A stretch of DNA of 64,000 bases from Arthrobacter oryzae. GTDB lineage: Bacteria; Actinomycetota; Actinomycetes; Actinomycetales; Micrococcaceae. Positions 1 to 7,539 of this stretch are shown one piece after another. The position numbers and the translations under genes are program-made. Under the pieces are notes generated by a model. It was not told the origin of the DNA. It made no database searches and worked only from the letters and a program-made list of their open reading frames with translations. The DNA lies in NCBI RefSeq assembly GCF_003634095.1, contig NZ_RBIR01000007.1, positions 124,001-188,000 of the forward strand. Direction: 5' to 3'. How positions within the stretch are numbered: position 1 is the stretch's first letter; the number at the start of each line of letters is the position of its first letter.

Positions 1-1
1 G

Positions 2-256
2 GCCACCCCCGACGGCACCATCCCCGACGCCGCCGGCCGGATCGATGACCTGCTCAACAAGATCCTCATGGAGGAGGCGCTCCTTCGGCTCAGCACGGAA
101 CACCGCGAAGTGCTGGTGGCACTGCACTACCGCCGCTATACGGTCCAGGAGGCATCGGCCCACTTGAAAATCCCCAGCGGGACGGTGAAGTCCCGGGCGT
201 TCTACGCCGTGCGGGCCCTGCGGGCAATCCTCGACGAAATGGGGGTGCATCGGTGA
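2..256 (+). CDS. ECF RNA polymerase sigma factor, C-terminal part (cut by window edge)
   Basis: The frame is open from base 2 to a TGA at 254-256, so the 5' part of the gene lies outside the window. The visible 84 residues end in a sigma-70 region 4: a helix reading STEHREVLVALHYRRYTVQ, then a helix-turn-helix ending GTVKSRAFYAVRALR. Region 4 contacts the -35 promoter element. The tail resembles SigL-type ECF factors of actinobacteria, but only this domain is visible, so the subgroup is a guess. A partner anti-sigma gene would be expected just downstream. None is convincing: the next gene is convergent and begins 75 bases on. Confidence 0.85.
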   Translation, partial: ATPDGTIPDAAGRIDDLLNKILMEEALLRLSTEHREVLVALHYRRYTVQEASAHLKIPSGTVKSRAFYAVRALRAILDEMGVHR

Positions 257-330
257 TCGCGGCCGGGCTGCACCGGCTCCTCGGCGGCGACGTCGGCCGG
301 AGCAGCCGGGGATCGCCGGGGATCGCCAAC

Positions 331-1083
331 TTACATTTTCGCCAGCTTGGCCCGCACCGCCATGTAGATGCCGTAACAGATCAGGCCGATGCCGACGGCG
401 GCCAGCAGGTACACGCCGAACGGCTGCTCGCGCAGGGCTTTGAGGCTGCCGTCCAGGCCCGTCGACTCTTCCGGGTGCGCCTTCACGGTGGCGATGATGA
501 TCAGCAGCCCCACGAGGAGCAGGACGAAGCCCTTGGCGGCGTAGCCCACGACGCCGATGGTCGTCACCGCGGTGCGCGTCTGTTTCCCGGACGGCATCCG
601 CAGGTACTTGAGGAAGGACTTCCTGAAGCCTCGAATGGCGTAGACGATGCCCGTGACGGCGACCGCGGCGCCGAGCAGGATCAGGAGCGCCACGCCTCCC
701 GGGGCCTTCATGAGATTGATGGTCAGATCGCTGGTCGACTGGCGGTGGTCGGCACGGGCGCCGGTGGCGACCGTTGCCAGCGTGAGGGCGAACGCCGCGT
801 AGACCACGGCCTGCACTCCGGCCTTGAGCTTCTTGGCGACCTTCTTCTTGGTCGGCAGGTGTTCGAAATCGAAGATCGCGTCGGACGTCTGCCAGATGGC
901 CAGGGCAACGCAGGCGGCAAAGGAGGTCCAGAGCAGCAGCGGGCCGGCCGGCTGCCCGGCGAGTTGTTCCACCGCTCCGCTGACGTCGGCCTGGCCCTTG
1001 CCGCCCATGGCGAGCCGGATCGCGACCAGCCCGATCAGGAAATGCAGGAGCCCCGACACCGCAAACCCGGCCCGGGCCACCAC
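331..1083 (-). CDS. DUF1206 integral membrane protein
   Basis: The 250-residue product has six hydrophobic segments arranged as three helical hairpins, the layout of DUF1206 proteins. It starts right at the conserved ARAGFAVSGLLHFLIG segment. The function of the family is unknown; it is a polytopic membrane protein common in actinobacteria. The GTG at 1083 is the nearest usable start. However, the same frame continues upstream with family-like sequence (NSKPLEV just before the GTG, preceded by IKRELKDAAEVAEDV), with no ATG, GTG or TTG there. Either the real start is a rare codon (an ATC near 1149 follows GAAGGA) or there is a local sequence error. It is convergent with the sigma gene. Confidence 0.8.
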   Translation of the reverse strand: MVARAGFAVSGLLHFLIGLVAIRLAMGGKGQADVSGAVEQLAGQPAGPLLLWTSFAACVALAIWQTSDAIFDFEHLPTKKKVAKKLKAGVQAVVYAAFALTLATVATGARADHRQSTSDLTINLMKAPGGVALLILLGAAVAVTGIVYAIRGFRKSFLKYLRMPSGKQTRTAVTTIGVVGYAAKGFVLLLVGLLIIIATVKAHPEESTGLDGSLKALREQPFGVYLLAAVGIGLICYGIYMAVRAKLAKM

Positions 1084-1295
1084 TTCGAGGGGCTTAGAGT
1101 TGGTGACGTCTTCGGCGACTTCCGCGGCGTCCTTCAGTTCTCGTTTGATGTTGTGTCCTTCGTGCTGCCCGGTGCTGCCGGTGCGATTCCTGCCGGAGCT
1201 GGCAGCTCCGAATATTTCACTTTCCGTAATCGTGCCACGCGAGGGCGGCCCGGAACAGATTCCCGCGGCGCTGATATGCCGACCGGCTGATATGC

Positions 1296-2252
1296 CTAGC
1301 GGCGGCGGTAACTGAGGTCGAAGATCAGCCTGCCGGCTTCGTGTGCCTTGTTCTCGAAGCTGGTGAGAATCCGGCCCTCAAACCGCGGCGCCCAGCCGCC
1401 GGTCTCGTCGATGCCCTCGTTGGGACCGGTGTGCTCGGTGCTGACCGGCGCCCGGCCTTCCTTGACCGGCGCCCCGCCGACGCGGGACTCGACGCCGGAT
1501 TCCCAGACCTTGGTGAGGGGGCTTTCCGCACCGGCGCGCTCGCCCTCATGCAGGTTCTCGAACGCCGCGGAGCCGGCCATGACCTCGCGCACGTGGACGG
1601 CGTAGTTGGACCAGTCTGTTGCGATCCGGAAGATGCCGCCGGGTTTGATGGCCCGGGCGGCCAGATCGGCGAAGGCCGGCTGGATAAGCCGGCGCTTGTG
1701 GTGCCGGGACTTGTGCCACGGGTCCGGGAAGAACACCCAGAGTTCCGTGACCGAGCCGGCCGGGAGCATGGTGGCGAGCACCTCGGGGGCGTTGGCCTCC
1801 ACCACCCGGACGTTGCTCAGTTTGCGGCTGTTGATCTTGATCAGGGTGTTGGCCAGGCCCGGGGTGTAAACCTCCACGGCCAGGAAGTCCTTGTCCGGAT
1901 TCTCCTCGGCGGCGTGGCACACGGCATCGCCCAGCCCGGAGCCGATCTCCACAACCAGCGGAGCCGTCCGGCCGAATTCGGCCTCTGCGTCGAAGACGTA
2001 GTCGGGGTGGACCGAGGTGTTGGCGACATGGCGGGGGACCTCCACCGCCCAACGGTCCGAGTGCTCCTCCCAGGCAGTCTGGCGGCGGCCCTGCAGGCGG
2101 GTGCCGCGGCGCACGAAGCTGACCGGACGGCCCCCATATGTGCCGAACGAGGCCTGGCTGCCGGGGGTCACGGGGCGCGGCAGCCGGGTGTCATCCGGGG
2201 CGCCGGACAGCGGCGTTTCCGGCGTGCCGGGGTTTTCTGGGGATTCGCTCAT
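1296..2252 (-). CDS. trmB: tRNA (guanine-N7-)-methyltransferase TrmB
   Basis: Class I SAM-dependent methyltransferase that makes 7-methylguanosine at position 46 of tRNAs. The AdoMet-binding stretch VEIGSGLGDAV and the family hallmark FPDPWHKSRHHKRR (substrate and catalytic region) are both present, followed by IKPGGIFRIATDWSNYA. At 318 residues it is longer than most TrmB proteins because of a Pro/Thr-rich N-terminal tail of about 80 residues and a loop insertion near the C-terminus. I chose the ATG at 2252 (MSESPEN); a GTG 57 bases upstream is possible but adds non-conserved residues. It is divergent from the MFS gene that starts at 2346. Confidence 0.93.
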   Translation of the reverse strand: MSESPENPGTPETPLSGAPDDTRLPRPVTPGSQASFGTYGGRPVSFVRRGTRLQGRRQTAWEEHSDRWAVEVPRHVANTSVHPDYVFDAEAEFGRTAPLVVEIGSGLGDAVCHAAEENPDKDFLAVEVYTPGLANTLIKINSRKLSNVRVVEANAPEVLATMLPAGSVTELWVFFPDPWHKSRHHKRRLIQPAFADLAARAIKPGGIFRIATDWSNYAVHVREVMAGSAAFENLHEGERAGAESPLTKVWESGVESRVGGAPVKEGRAPVSTEHTGPNEGIDETGGWAPRFEGRILTSFENKAHEAGRLIFDLSYRRR

Positions 2253-2345
2253 CCTTTCCAGAATAGTTGAGTTTGCGGGCCCGGCCCGCCCCGGGAATCC
2301 GCCAGGCACCGGGCGACAAGGCCTCCGGGCCCCCGGACTGCAAGA

Positions 2346-3617
2346 ATGGGGCGGGTGACCTCAGCCGGGAAAACTGACCAGCAGGATCTTTCGCTACGGG
2401 CCGTTCCCAGGGACGAGCCCGCCGGACCGCCGCGCGCCGCCGGCCGCCGCCTCCTCGCCTACATGGGTGTCTGCCTGGTCCTGATCGGGCTGAACCTCCG
2501 CACCGTCTTCTCGAGCTTCGCGGCGGTGCTGCCCGAGGTGACGGCCGACGCCGGCCTGCCGGCCTGGGCGGTCATGGTCCTCACCACCGTTCCGGTGACC
2601 CTGCTGGGCGTGTTCGCCCCGCTGGCCCCGGGACTGGCACGCCGGTTCGGCGCCGAACGGGTGCTGCTCGGAGCCATGGCAGTGCTCACGGCGGGGCTGC
2701 TGCTGCGGCCGGTGGAGCTTCCCGCGGCCGGCCACCTTCCGGCCCTGCTGGCCGGAACCGCCGCGTGTGGCGCCGCCATTTCGCTGTGCAACGTGCTGCT
2801 TCCGGGCGTCGTCAAGCGGGACTTCCCGCACCGCCTGGGCCTCATGGGCGGGTTGTACACCACGGCAATCTGCGCCTCGGCCGCCCTCGGCGCAGGGTTT
2901 ACCTTCCCGCTGTTCCGGGCGACGGGGCAGTGGACAGCGGCGCTCTGGTTCTGGGCGCTGCCGGCCGGCGTCGTCCTCTTGTTGTTCCTGCCCCCGGCCC
3001 TGCGTGCCCGGCCCGTCGGACCGCCCCGGATCGGTGAGGGCGTCAGCGTCTGGCGCTCCGCCGTGGCCTGGCAGGTGACAGCGTTCATGGTCCTGCAGGC
3101 CATGATGTCGTTCAGTGTCTTTGCCTGGCTGGCCCCGATCCTGCGCGAACGCGGCGTGGACGGCAGCACCGCCGGCCTGATCGTCTCGGCCTCGATTGCA
3201 CTGCAGATGCTGGGCTCGCTGTTCGCCCCGGCGCTGGCCACCCGGTTCCGGGACCAGCGCGTAATCAACATGGTGGCGGCGCTGATGACCGGCGCCGGTT
3301 TTGCGCTCAGCATCTTCGGCCCGGTCGATTTCCTGTGGCTGTGGACCGGGCTGCTGGGCCTGGGCCAAGGCAGCCTGACCGCGGCGGCGCTGACCCTGAT
3401 CATGGTCCGCACCCGGGACGGTCACACCGCGGCACACCTCTCGGGCATGATGCAGGGCGTGGGCTACGGGCTGGGCTCCAGCGGCACCCTCCTGGTCGGC
3501 CAGCTCCACCAGGCCACCGGGTCCTTTGCCGCGGCGGGCGTCCTGTTCCTGCTGGTGGGCTCGCTCGCCGCCGTGTTCGGATACCGGGCCGGGCGGGACC
3601 GCTTCGTCGGCGGCTGA
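2346..3617 (+). CDS. MFS transporter, CynX/NimT (cyanate transporter-like) family
   Basis: The 423-residue protein has about 12 predicted membrane helices after a hydrophilic tail of about 35 residues. The first helix and loop (GVCLVLIGLNLRTVFSSFAA) and the LARRFGAERVL loop after helix 2 are typical of the CynX/NimT branch of the major facilitator superfamily. Members export or import small anions, nitroimidazoles or unknown substrates, so no substrate is assigned. The start is uncertain: the ATG at 2346 and a GTG at 2355 are both in frame, and neither has a clear ribosome binding site. Transcription ends at the long inverted repeat at 3647-3700, shared with the convergent symporter gene. Confidence 0.85.
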   Translation: MGRVTSAGKTDQQDLSLRAVPRDEPAGPPRAAGRRLLAYMGVCLVLIGLNLRTVFSSFAAVLPEVTADAGLPAWAVMVLTTVPVTLLGVFAPLAPGLARRFGAERVLLGAMAVLTAGLLLRPVELPAAGHLPALLAGTAACGAAISLCNVLLPGVVKRDFPHRLGLMGGLYTTAICASAALGAGFTFPLFRATGQWTAALWFWALPAGVVLLLFLPPALRARPVGPPRIGEGVSVWRSAVAWQVTAFMVLQAMMSFSVFAWLAPILRERGVDGSTAGLIVSASIALQMLGSLFAPALATRFRDQRVINMVAALMTGAGFALSIFGPVDFLWLWTGLLGLGQGSLTAAALTLIMVRTRDGHTAAHLSGMMQGVGYGLGSSGTLLVGQLHQATGSFAAAGVLFLLVGSLAAVFGYRAGRDRFVGG

Positions 3618-3646
3618 CCCACCCCGGCTGCCCCCAAAATCACGAT

Positions 3647-3700
3647 GCGCTATCACCTGTGGCTGTTCTGAGCCTCCAGAACAGCCACAACTGATAGCGC
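3647..3700. terminator. Large interrupted hairpin between convergent genes
   Basis: Arm GCGCTATCA (3647-3655) pairs with TGATAGCGC (3692-3700), and TGTGGCTGTTCT (3658-3669) pairs with AGAACAGCCACA (3678-3689). That gives 21 base pairs with one CC/AC internal loop and an 8-base terminal loop. It sits between two genes that converge (ends 3617 and 3730) and probably stops transcription from both sides. There is no clear U tract. Confidence 0.7.
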
Positions 3701-3729
3701 AACCGGGTGTCAGGCCAACGGGAGCCGGA

Positions 3730-5019
3730 TCAGAGGGTCAGGTCCTTGCCCTTCGTTTCCGGGATGGTGAAGACGAAGACCGCGGAGACGGCCAGGAGCA
3801 GCACGGCATACACGTTGAACAGCTGCGGCATCTGCATGGTGGTGCCGAGCCACTGCTGGAGGTAGGGTGCGGTGCCGCCGAACACCGCCACGCAGATCGA
3901 GTATGGCACCCCGACCCCCACGGTGCGGATGCTCGTGGGGAACAGCTCGGCGTAGACGGCAGGAACGATCGACGCGCTGGCGGCGATGAAAATCAGCATG
4001 ACGGACATGCTGACGGCCAGCTGCCAGGCGGAATCCTTGAGCAGCGCCGTCATCGGGAAGTGCATGATGCCCGCGCCGATCGCACCGGACCAGAGCACCT
4101 TCTTGCGGCCGATGCGGTCGGCCAGCTTGCCCCAGAACGGCAGTGCCGCGATGAACACGATGTTGCCGATCACGCCGGCCCAGAGGGCCTCGCCGCGGTC
4201 GATTTTCAGCGCGGTGGTGGCGTAGCTGGGGGCGACGACGCCCCAGATGTAGTAGATCACCGTCAGCCCGACCGTCAGGCCGATCACCTGGAGCGCCTGC
4301 TTGCGGTGGCGGACGATCTGCGGCCAGATCGGAGCGCGCTTCTCCGCCGAAGCTTCGCCTTCGAAGACGTCCGTTTCGTGCAGCCGGGACCGCATGATCA
4401 GCGCGTAGAGACCCATGGCCGCGCCGACCAGGAACGGGATGCGCCAGCCCCAGGCGTTCATGATTTCGGTGCTCAGGGCCATGTTCAGCACGGCACCCAG
4501 CAGCGTCCCGAACAGGATTCCCACCGTGCCGGAGGTGTAGATCAGGGTGGCCCAGAAGCCGCGGTGTTCCTTCGGCGCCATTTCGGACAGGTACGTCTGC
4601 GACGACGGCAGCTCGCCGCCGTGCGCCAGGCCCTGGACCAGGCGCGCCACCAGGAGCATCAGCGATGCCCAGGCGCCCATTGCCGCGAAGGTCGGCGCGA
4701 TGCCGATCATCAGGCTGCCCACGGACGCGAGCCCCACGGCCAGGGTCATGGACGCCTTGCGGCCGATCCGGTCACCGATCCAGCCGAACAGGAAGCCGCC
4801 GAAGGGCCGGGCAACGAAGCCGACGGCGAAAATCGCCAGCGTGGACAGCACCGCGGACGCCGGGTCCGACTTGCTGAAAAGCTGGCTGGCGATGAACGGC
4901 GTGAACGTGGCGTAGATGGCCCAGTCGTACCACTCGACGGCGTTGCCGATGCCGGTGCCGATGAGCGTCTTGCCGGTGGATGTTCGGGTTGCCGCCGGCG
5001 TAATCGCGGTTGCAGTCAT
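3730..5019 (-). CDS. MFS metabolite:H+ symporter (ShiA/KgtP/ProP type)
   Basis: The 429-residue, 12-helix proton symporter belongs to the metabolite:H+ symporter branch of the MFS. It starts with the family signature GTGIGNAVEWYDWAIYATF. The loop between helices 2 and 3 reads GWIGDRIGRKASM, and the later segment LVQGLAHGGELPSSQTYLSE is also typical. Members take up dicarboxylates, shikimate, citrate or osmolytes. Its stop is 25 bases from the start region of the downstream M20D amidohydrolase gene on the same strand, so the pair probably forms one operon. The imported substrate is therefore likely an amide or N-acyl amino acid, or the product of its cleavage (inference). Confidence 0.9.
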   Translation of the reverse strand: MTATAITPAATRTSTGKTLIGTGIGNAVEWYDWAIYATFTPFIASQLFSKSDPASAVLSTLAIFAVGFVARPFGGFLFGWIGDRIGRKASMTLAVGLASVGSLMIGIAPTFAAMGAWASLMLLVARLVQGLAHGGELPSSQTYLSEMAPKEHRGFWATLIYTSGTVGILFGTLLGAVLNMALSTEIMNAWGWRIPFLVGAAMGLYALIMRSRLHETDVFEGEASAEKRAPIWPQIVRHRKQALQVIGLTVGLTVIYYIWGVVAPSYATTALKIDRGEALWAGVIGNIVFIAALPFWGKLADRIGRKKVLWSGAIGAGIMHFPMTALLKDSAWQLAVSMSVMLIFIAASASIVPAVYAELFPTSIRTVGVGVPYSICVAVFGGTAPYLQQWLGTTMQMPQLFNVYAVLLLAVSAVFVFTIPETKGKDLTL

Positions 5020-5043
5020 GGTCTTCTCCCTCGGGGGTGGCAG

Positions 5044-6300
5044 CTAGGAAAGGGTGGCGGCGTTGGCCGTGGCGGGAGCGTCGGCTGCCGCCAGTGCGGC
5101 CAGCCTCGACACGGCGAGCTCCGCGTAGAGTGCGGCGCCGTCGGCCAGCACGGCGTCGTCGAATGTGGCGTACGGGGAGTGATTGAACGCGGACGCGGCG
5201 GGGTCGGCGTCGTGGGGGACGGCGCTGAGGCCGATGAACGTGCCGGGGACCTCGGCGAGCACCCTGGAGAAGTCCTCGGAGCCGCTCAGCGGGGTGGCCC
5301 AGCGGGCGAGCCGGGAATCGCCGAACAGGCCTTCAATGACGTTTTCCGCGGTGTGCGTTTCGTCCTCGTCCGTGATGGTGAGCGGGTACTCCTGCTGGTA
5401 GTCGACGTCGACGTCGAGGCCGTGCGCCGCCGCGATGCCCTTCAGCAGCCGCGGCACAGCGTCCATCATTTTCTGTCGGGATTCCTCGGAGAAGGTCCGG
5501 ATGGTGGCCTCGATGCGCGCGGTTTCCGGGATGATGTTGCGCTTGGTGCCGGCCTGGAGGACCCCGACGGAGAGGACGACGGGATCGAACATGTTGAACT
5601 GGCGGGTGACCATGACCTGGAGGGCGGTGACCATTTCGGCGGCCGCCGTCACGGGGTCCTTGGCCGAATGCGGGGCCGAACCGTGGCCGCCGGCGCCGAG
5701 CACGGTGACCACCAGGCCGTCGGACGCGCTGAGCATGACGCCGGGTTTGGTGCAGAACGTGCCGTGCGATTCCAGGGCGGAAAACACGTGCATGCCGTAG
5801 GCCGCGTCCACCCGCCGGCCGGCGGCATCCAGCACGCCTTCGCGGATCATGTGGCTGGCACCGTCGAAGCCTTCCTCGCCGGGCTGGAACATCAGGACGA
5901 CGTCGCCGGCCAGCCGGTGCCGGCGTTCGGCCAGGAGCGTGGCGGCTCCTGCCAGCATGGCGGTGTGGAGGTCGTGGCCGCAGGCGTGCATGGCGCCGTC
6001 GATCCTGGACGTGAAGTCCACTCCCGTCTTCTCCTGGACCGGCAGGCCGTCCATGTCCGCGCGCAGGAGCACGGCCGGGCGGGAGCCGGCGCCCGATCCG
6101 GGCCCCTGGCCGCGCAGCACGGCGGTGACCGACGTCGTGTCCCGGCCCAGGGTGATCTCGAAGGGAAGCCCGTCGAGGGCCTTGAGTACCTTCTCCTGGG
6201 TGCGCGGCAGCGCCAGGCCGATCTCGGGTTCCCGGTGCAGTTCGTGGCGGAGCCGGGCAAGGTCCGCCTGCATTTCCCGGGCGTCTGCGGTGATCGGCAC
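5044..6300 (-). CDS. M20D family amidohydrolase (hippurate/IAA-amino acid hydrolase-like)
   Basis: Cytoplasmic metal-dependent amidohydrolase of 418 residues that cleaves N-acyl or aryl amides. The metal-binding and catalytic motifs are all visible: DMDGLPVQEKTG, MHACGHDLHTAML (Cys and His ligands), PGEEGFDGASHMI (Glu pair), YGMHVFS and NHSPYATFDD near the end. A dimerisation domain lies in the middle. The GTG at 6300 is preceded by GAAGGAGAACAC, an excellent ribosome binding site; longer frames start without one. It precedes the symporter gene on the same strand and is divergent from the Lrp-type regulator at 6459, its probable regulator. The exact substrate cannot be read from sequence. Confidence 0.92.
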   Translation of the reverse strand: MPITADAREMQADLARLRHELHREPEIGLALPRTQEKVLKALDGLPFEITLGRDTTSVTAVLRGQGPGSGAGSRPAVLLRADMDGLPVQEKTGVDFTSRIDGAMHACGHDLHTAMLAGAATLLAERRHRLAGDVVLMFQPGEEGFDGASHMIREGVLDAAGRRVDAAYGMHVFSALESHGTFCTKPGVMLSASDGLVVTVLGAGGHGSAPHSAKDPVTAAAEMVTALQVMVTRQFNMFDPVVLSVGVLQAGTKRNIIPETARIEATIRTFSEESRQKMMDAVPRLLKGIAAAHGLDVDVDYQQEYPLTITDEDETHTAENVIEGLFGDSRLARWATPLSGSEDFSRVLAEVPGTFIGLSAVPHDADPAASAFNHSPYATFDDAVLADGAALYAELAVSRLAALAAADAPATANAATLS

Positions 6301-6458
6301 GTGTTCTCCTTCAACTCTTGATGCTGGCTTGGTTCGGGTCCGGTGGGGACCTTCTGCGTCTATTCTGAAGTGACATGGTTCACACGCGGCTGAAGGCCTG
6401 AAAAAATGCAAAAAATGAGAATTAGCGCAGGTTTCGTGCATTACCAAGGGGAGAAATA
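6301..6458. promoter_or_regulatory. Divergent promoter region between amidohydrolase and Lrp-type regulator
   Basis: This 158-base gap is clearly richer in A and T than its surroundings, particularly 6400-6425. It holds the arms ATGCA (6406-6410) and TGCAT (6437-6441) around an A-rich centre, which would suit an Lrp/AsnC operator. The AAGGGGAG at 6446-6453 is the ribosome binding site of the regulator gene. Confidence 0.5.
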
Positions 6459-7490
6459 GTGGAACTCAGCGAAGAGGACCTGGCCCTGATCAACGTCCTG
6501 CAGATTGCTCCGCGGCTGAGCTGGGCCGACGCGGCGCAGGTGCTGGGCGTGCACGCCACCACCCTCGCCGCCCGCTGGGAACGGCTGCGGGCCGACGGCG
6601 TCTCCTGGATCACCGCGCACCTGATCGGCGACCCGCTTCAGATGTGCCTGGCCTTCGTCGCCGTGGATTGCGAAATGCACCGGCGGGCGGACGTCACCGC
6701 CAGGCTCGCCAAAATGCCGGAAATCGTCACGGTGGAGGAGGCAGCCAGCAACCGGGACCTCATGCTGACAGTCATTACGCCCTCCCTGGACGATTTCAGC
6801 ATGAAGGTCATCTCAAAGTTGAAGGAGATCGACGGTCTCCTCAAATACCAGACCGCCCTGTGCACCCGGTTGCATTCGAGCGGCGGCTCGTGGCGGCTCA
6901 ACGTCTTGAGCCGCGCGCAGCAGGCCGCCGTGCGGGCGGTGGCCGGCCCCGAGGCCACCGGAATCGCCCAGCCGGCCGCCCGGGAACTGCTGCCGGAGAG
7001 CCACCTGGCGCTCCTGCCGTTCCTGGCCAAGGACGGTCGGGCCACCGCGGCGGACATTGCCCGCGCGCTGGGCAGGCACCCTGCCACGGTCCAGCGGCAG
7101 CTTAATCGTGTGCTTGCCAGCGGGATCCTGTCCTTCCGGTGTGAGGTGGCCCAGAGGTTCTCGGCGTTCCCCGTGACCTGCCAGTGGTTCGTCAATGTTC
7201 CCGCCGGCCGGCACGAGGCCGCGGCCGCCGAGCTGAAGACCATGCGGAACGTACGGCTCAGCGCCTCCACCACGGGTCCGACGAATTTCGTAATCATCAT
7301 GTGGCTGCAGTCCCTGGCGGACATCATGAACATTGAGCTCGCCCTGCAACAGAAGGTGCCGGGAATTGTGCTCGTGGAAAGCGTCGTCATGCTGAGCACA
7401 GTCAAGCGCGTGGGTTGGATGCTGAACCCGGATTCAAGGGCGAGCGGCGCCGTCGTAGTTCCGGTCCAGGGGCTTGACCAGGCCGGCTGA
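6459..7490 (+). CDS. Lrp/AsnC family transcriptional regulator with two HTH-ligand units
   Basis: At 343 residues this is about twice the length of a standard Lrp protein. It carries an N-terminal AsnC-type HTH (ALINVLQIAPRLSWADAAQVLGV) and a ligand-type domain. A second HTH follows (LLPFLAKDGRATAADIARALGRHPATVQRQL, given here in part) with a second ligand-type domain. Such tandem Lrp proteins usually control adjacent amino-acid or amide catabolic genes. The GTG start at 6459 has AAGGGGAG upstream. It is divergent from the M20D amidohydrolase/symporter pair and probably controls it and itself. Confidence 0.88.
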   Translation: MELSEEDLALINVLQIAPRLSWADAAQVLGVHATTLAARWERLRADGVSWITAHLIGDPLQMCLAFVAVDCEMHRRADVTARLAKMPEIVTVEEAASNRDLMLTVITPSLDDFSMKVISKLKEIDGLLKYQTALCTRLHSSGGSWRLNVLSRAQQAAVRAVAGPEATGIAQPAARELLPESHLALLPFLAKDGRATAADIARALGRHPATVQRQLNRVLASGILSFRCEVAQRFSAFPVTCQWFVNVPAGRHEAAAAELKTMRNVRLSASTTGPTNFVIIMWLQSLADIMNIELALQQKVPGIVLVESVVMLSTVKRVGWMLNPDSRASGAVVVPVQGLDQAG

Positions 7491-7523
7491 GAGCGGCAGG
7501 CGGGACAGGACGTGCCCCGCTTG

Positions 7524-7539
7524 TAAGCTGTGGCATGTG
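7524..7539 (+). promoter_or_regulatory. -10 box seven bases before a GTG: probable leaderless start
   Basis: TAAGCT (7524-7529) fits the actinobacterial TANNNT -10 consensus. It ends seven bases before the GTG at 7537, the spacing at which transcription would begin on the start codon. No ribosome binding site precedes this GTG. A leaderless transcript explains both facts and favours 7537 over the longer frame from 7474. Confidence 0.45.

Noticed and set aside
253..330. A GTG overlapping the sigma-factor stop (GTGA) as the start of an anti-sigma gene
   Set aside because: The frame runs 345 residues antisense to the DUF1206 gene and shows no zinc-binding HxxxCxxC or membrane helix, so it is an antisense open frame.
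3526..6321. A 931-codon plus-strand open frame
   Set aside because: It lies antisense to the symporter and amidohydrolase genes, which have full family motifs; its composition is the His/Gly/Arg/Gln-rich pattern typical of antisense frames in high-GC DNA.
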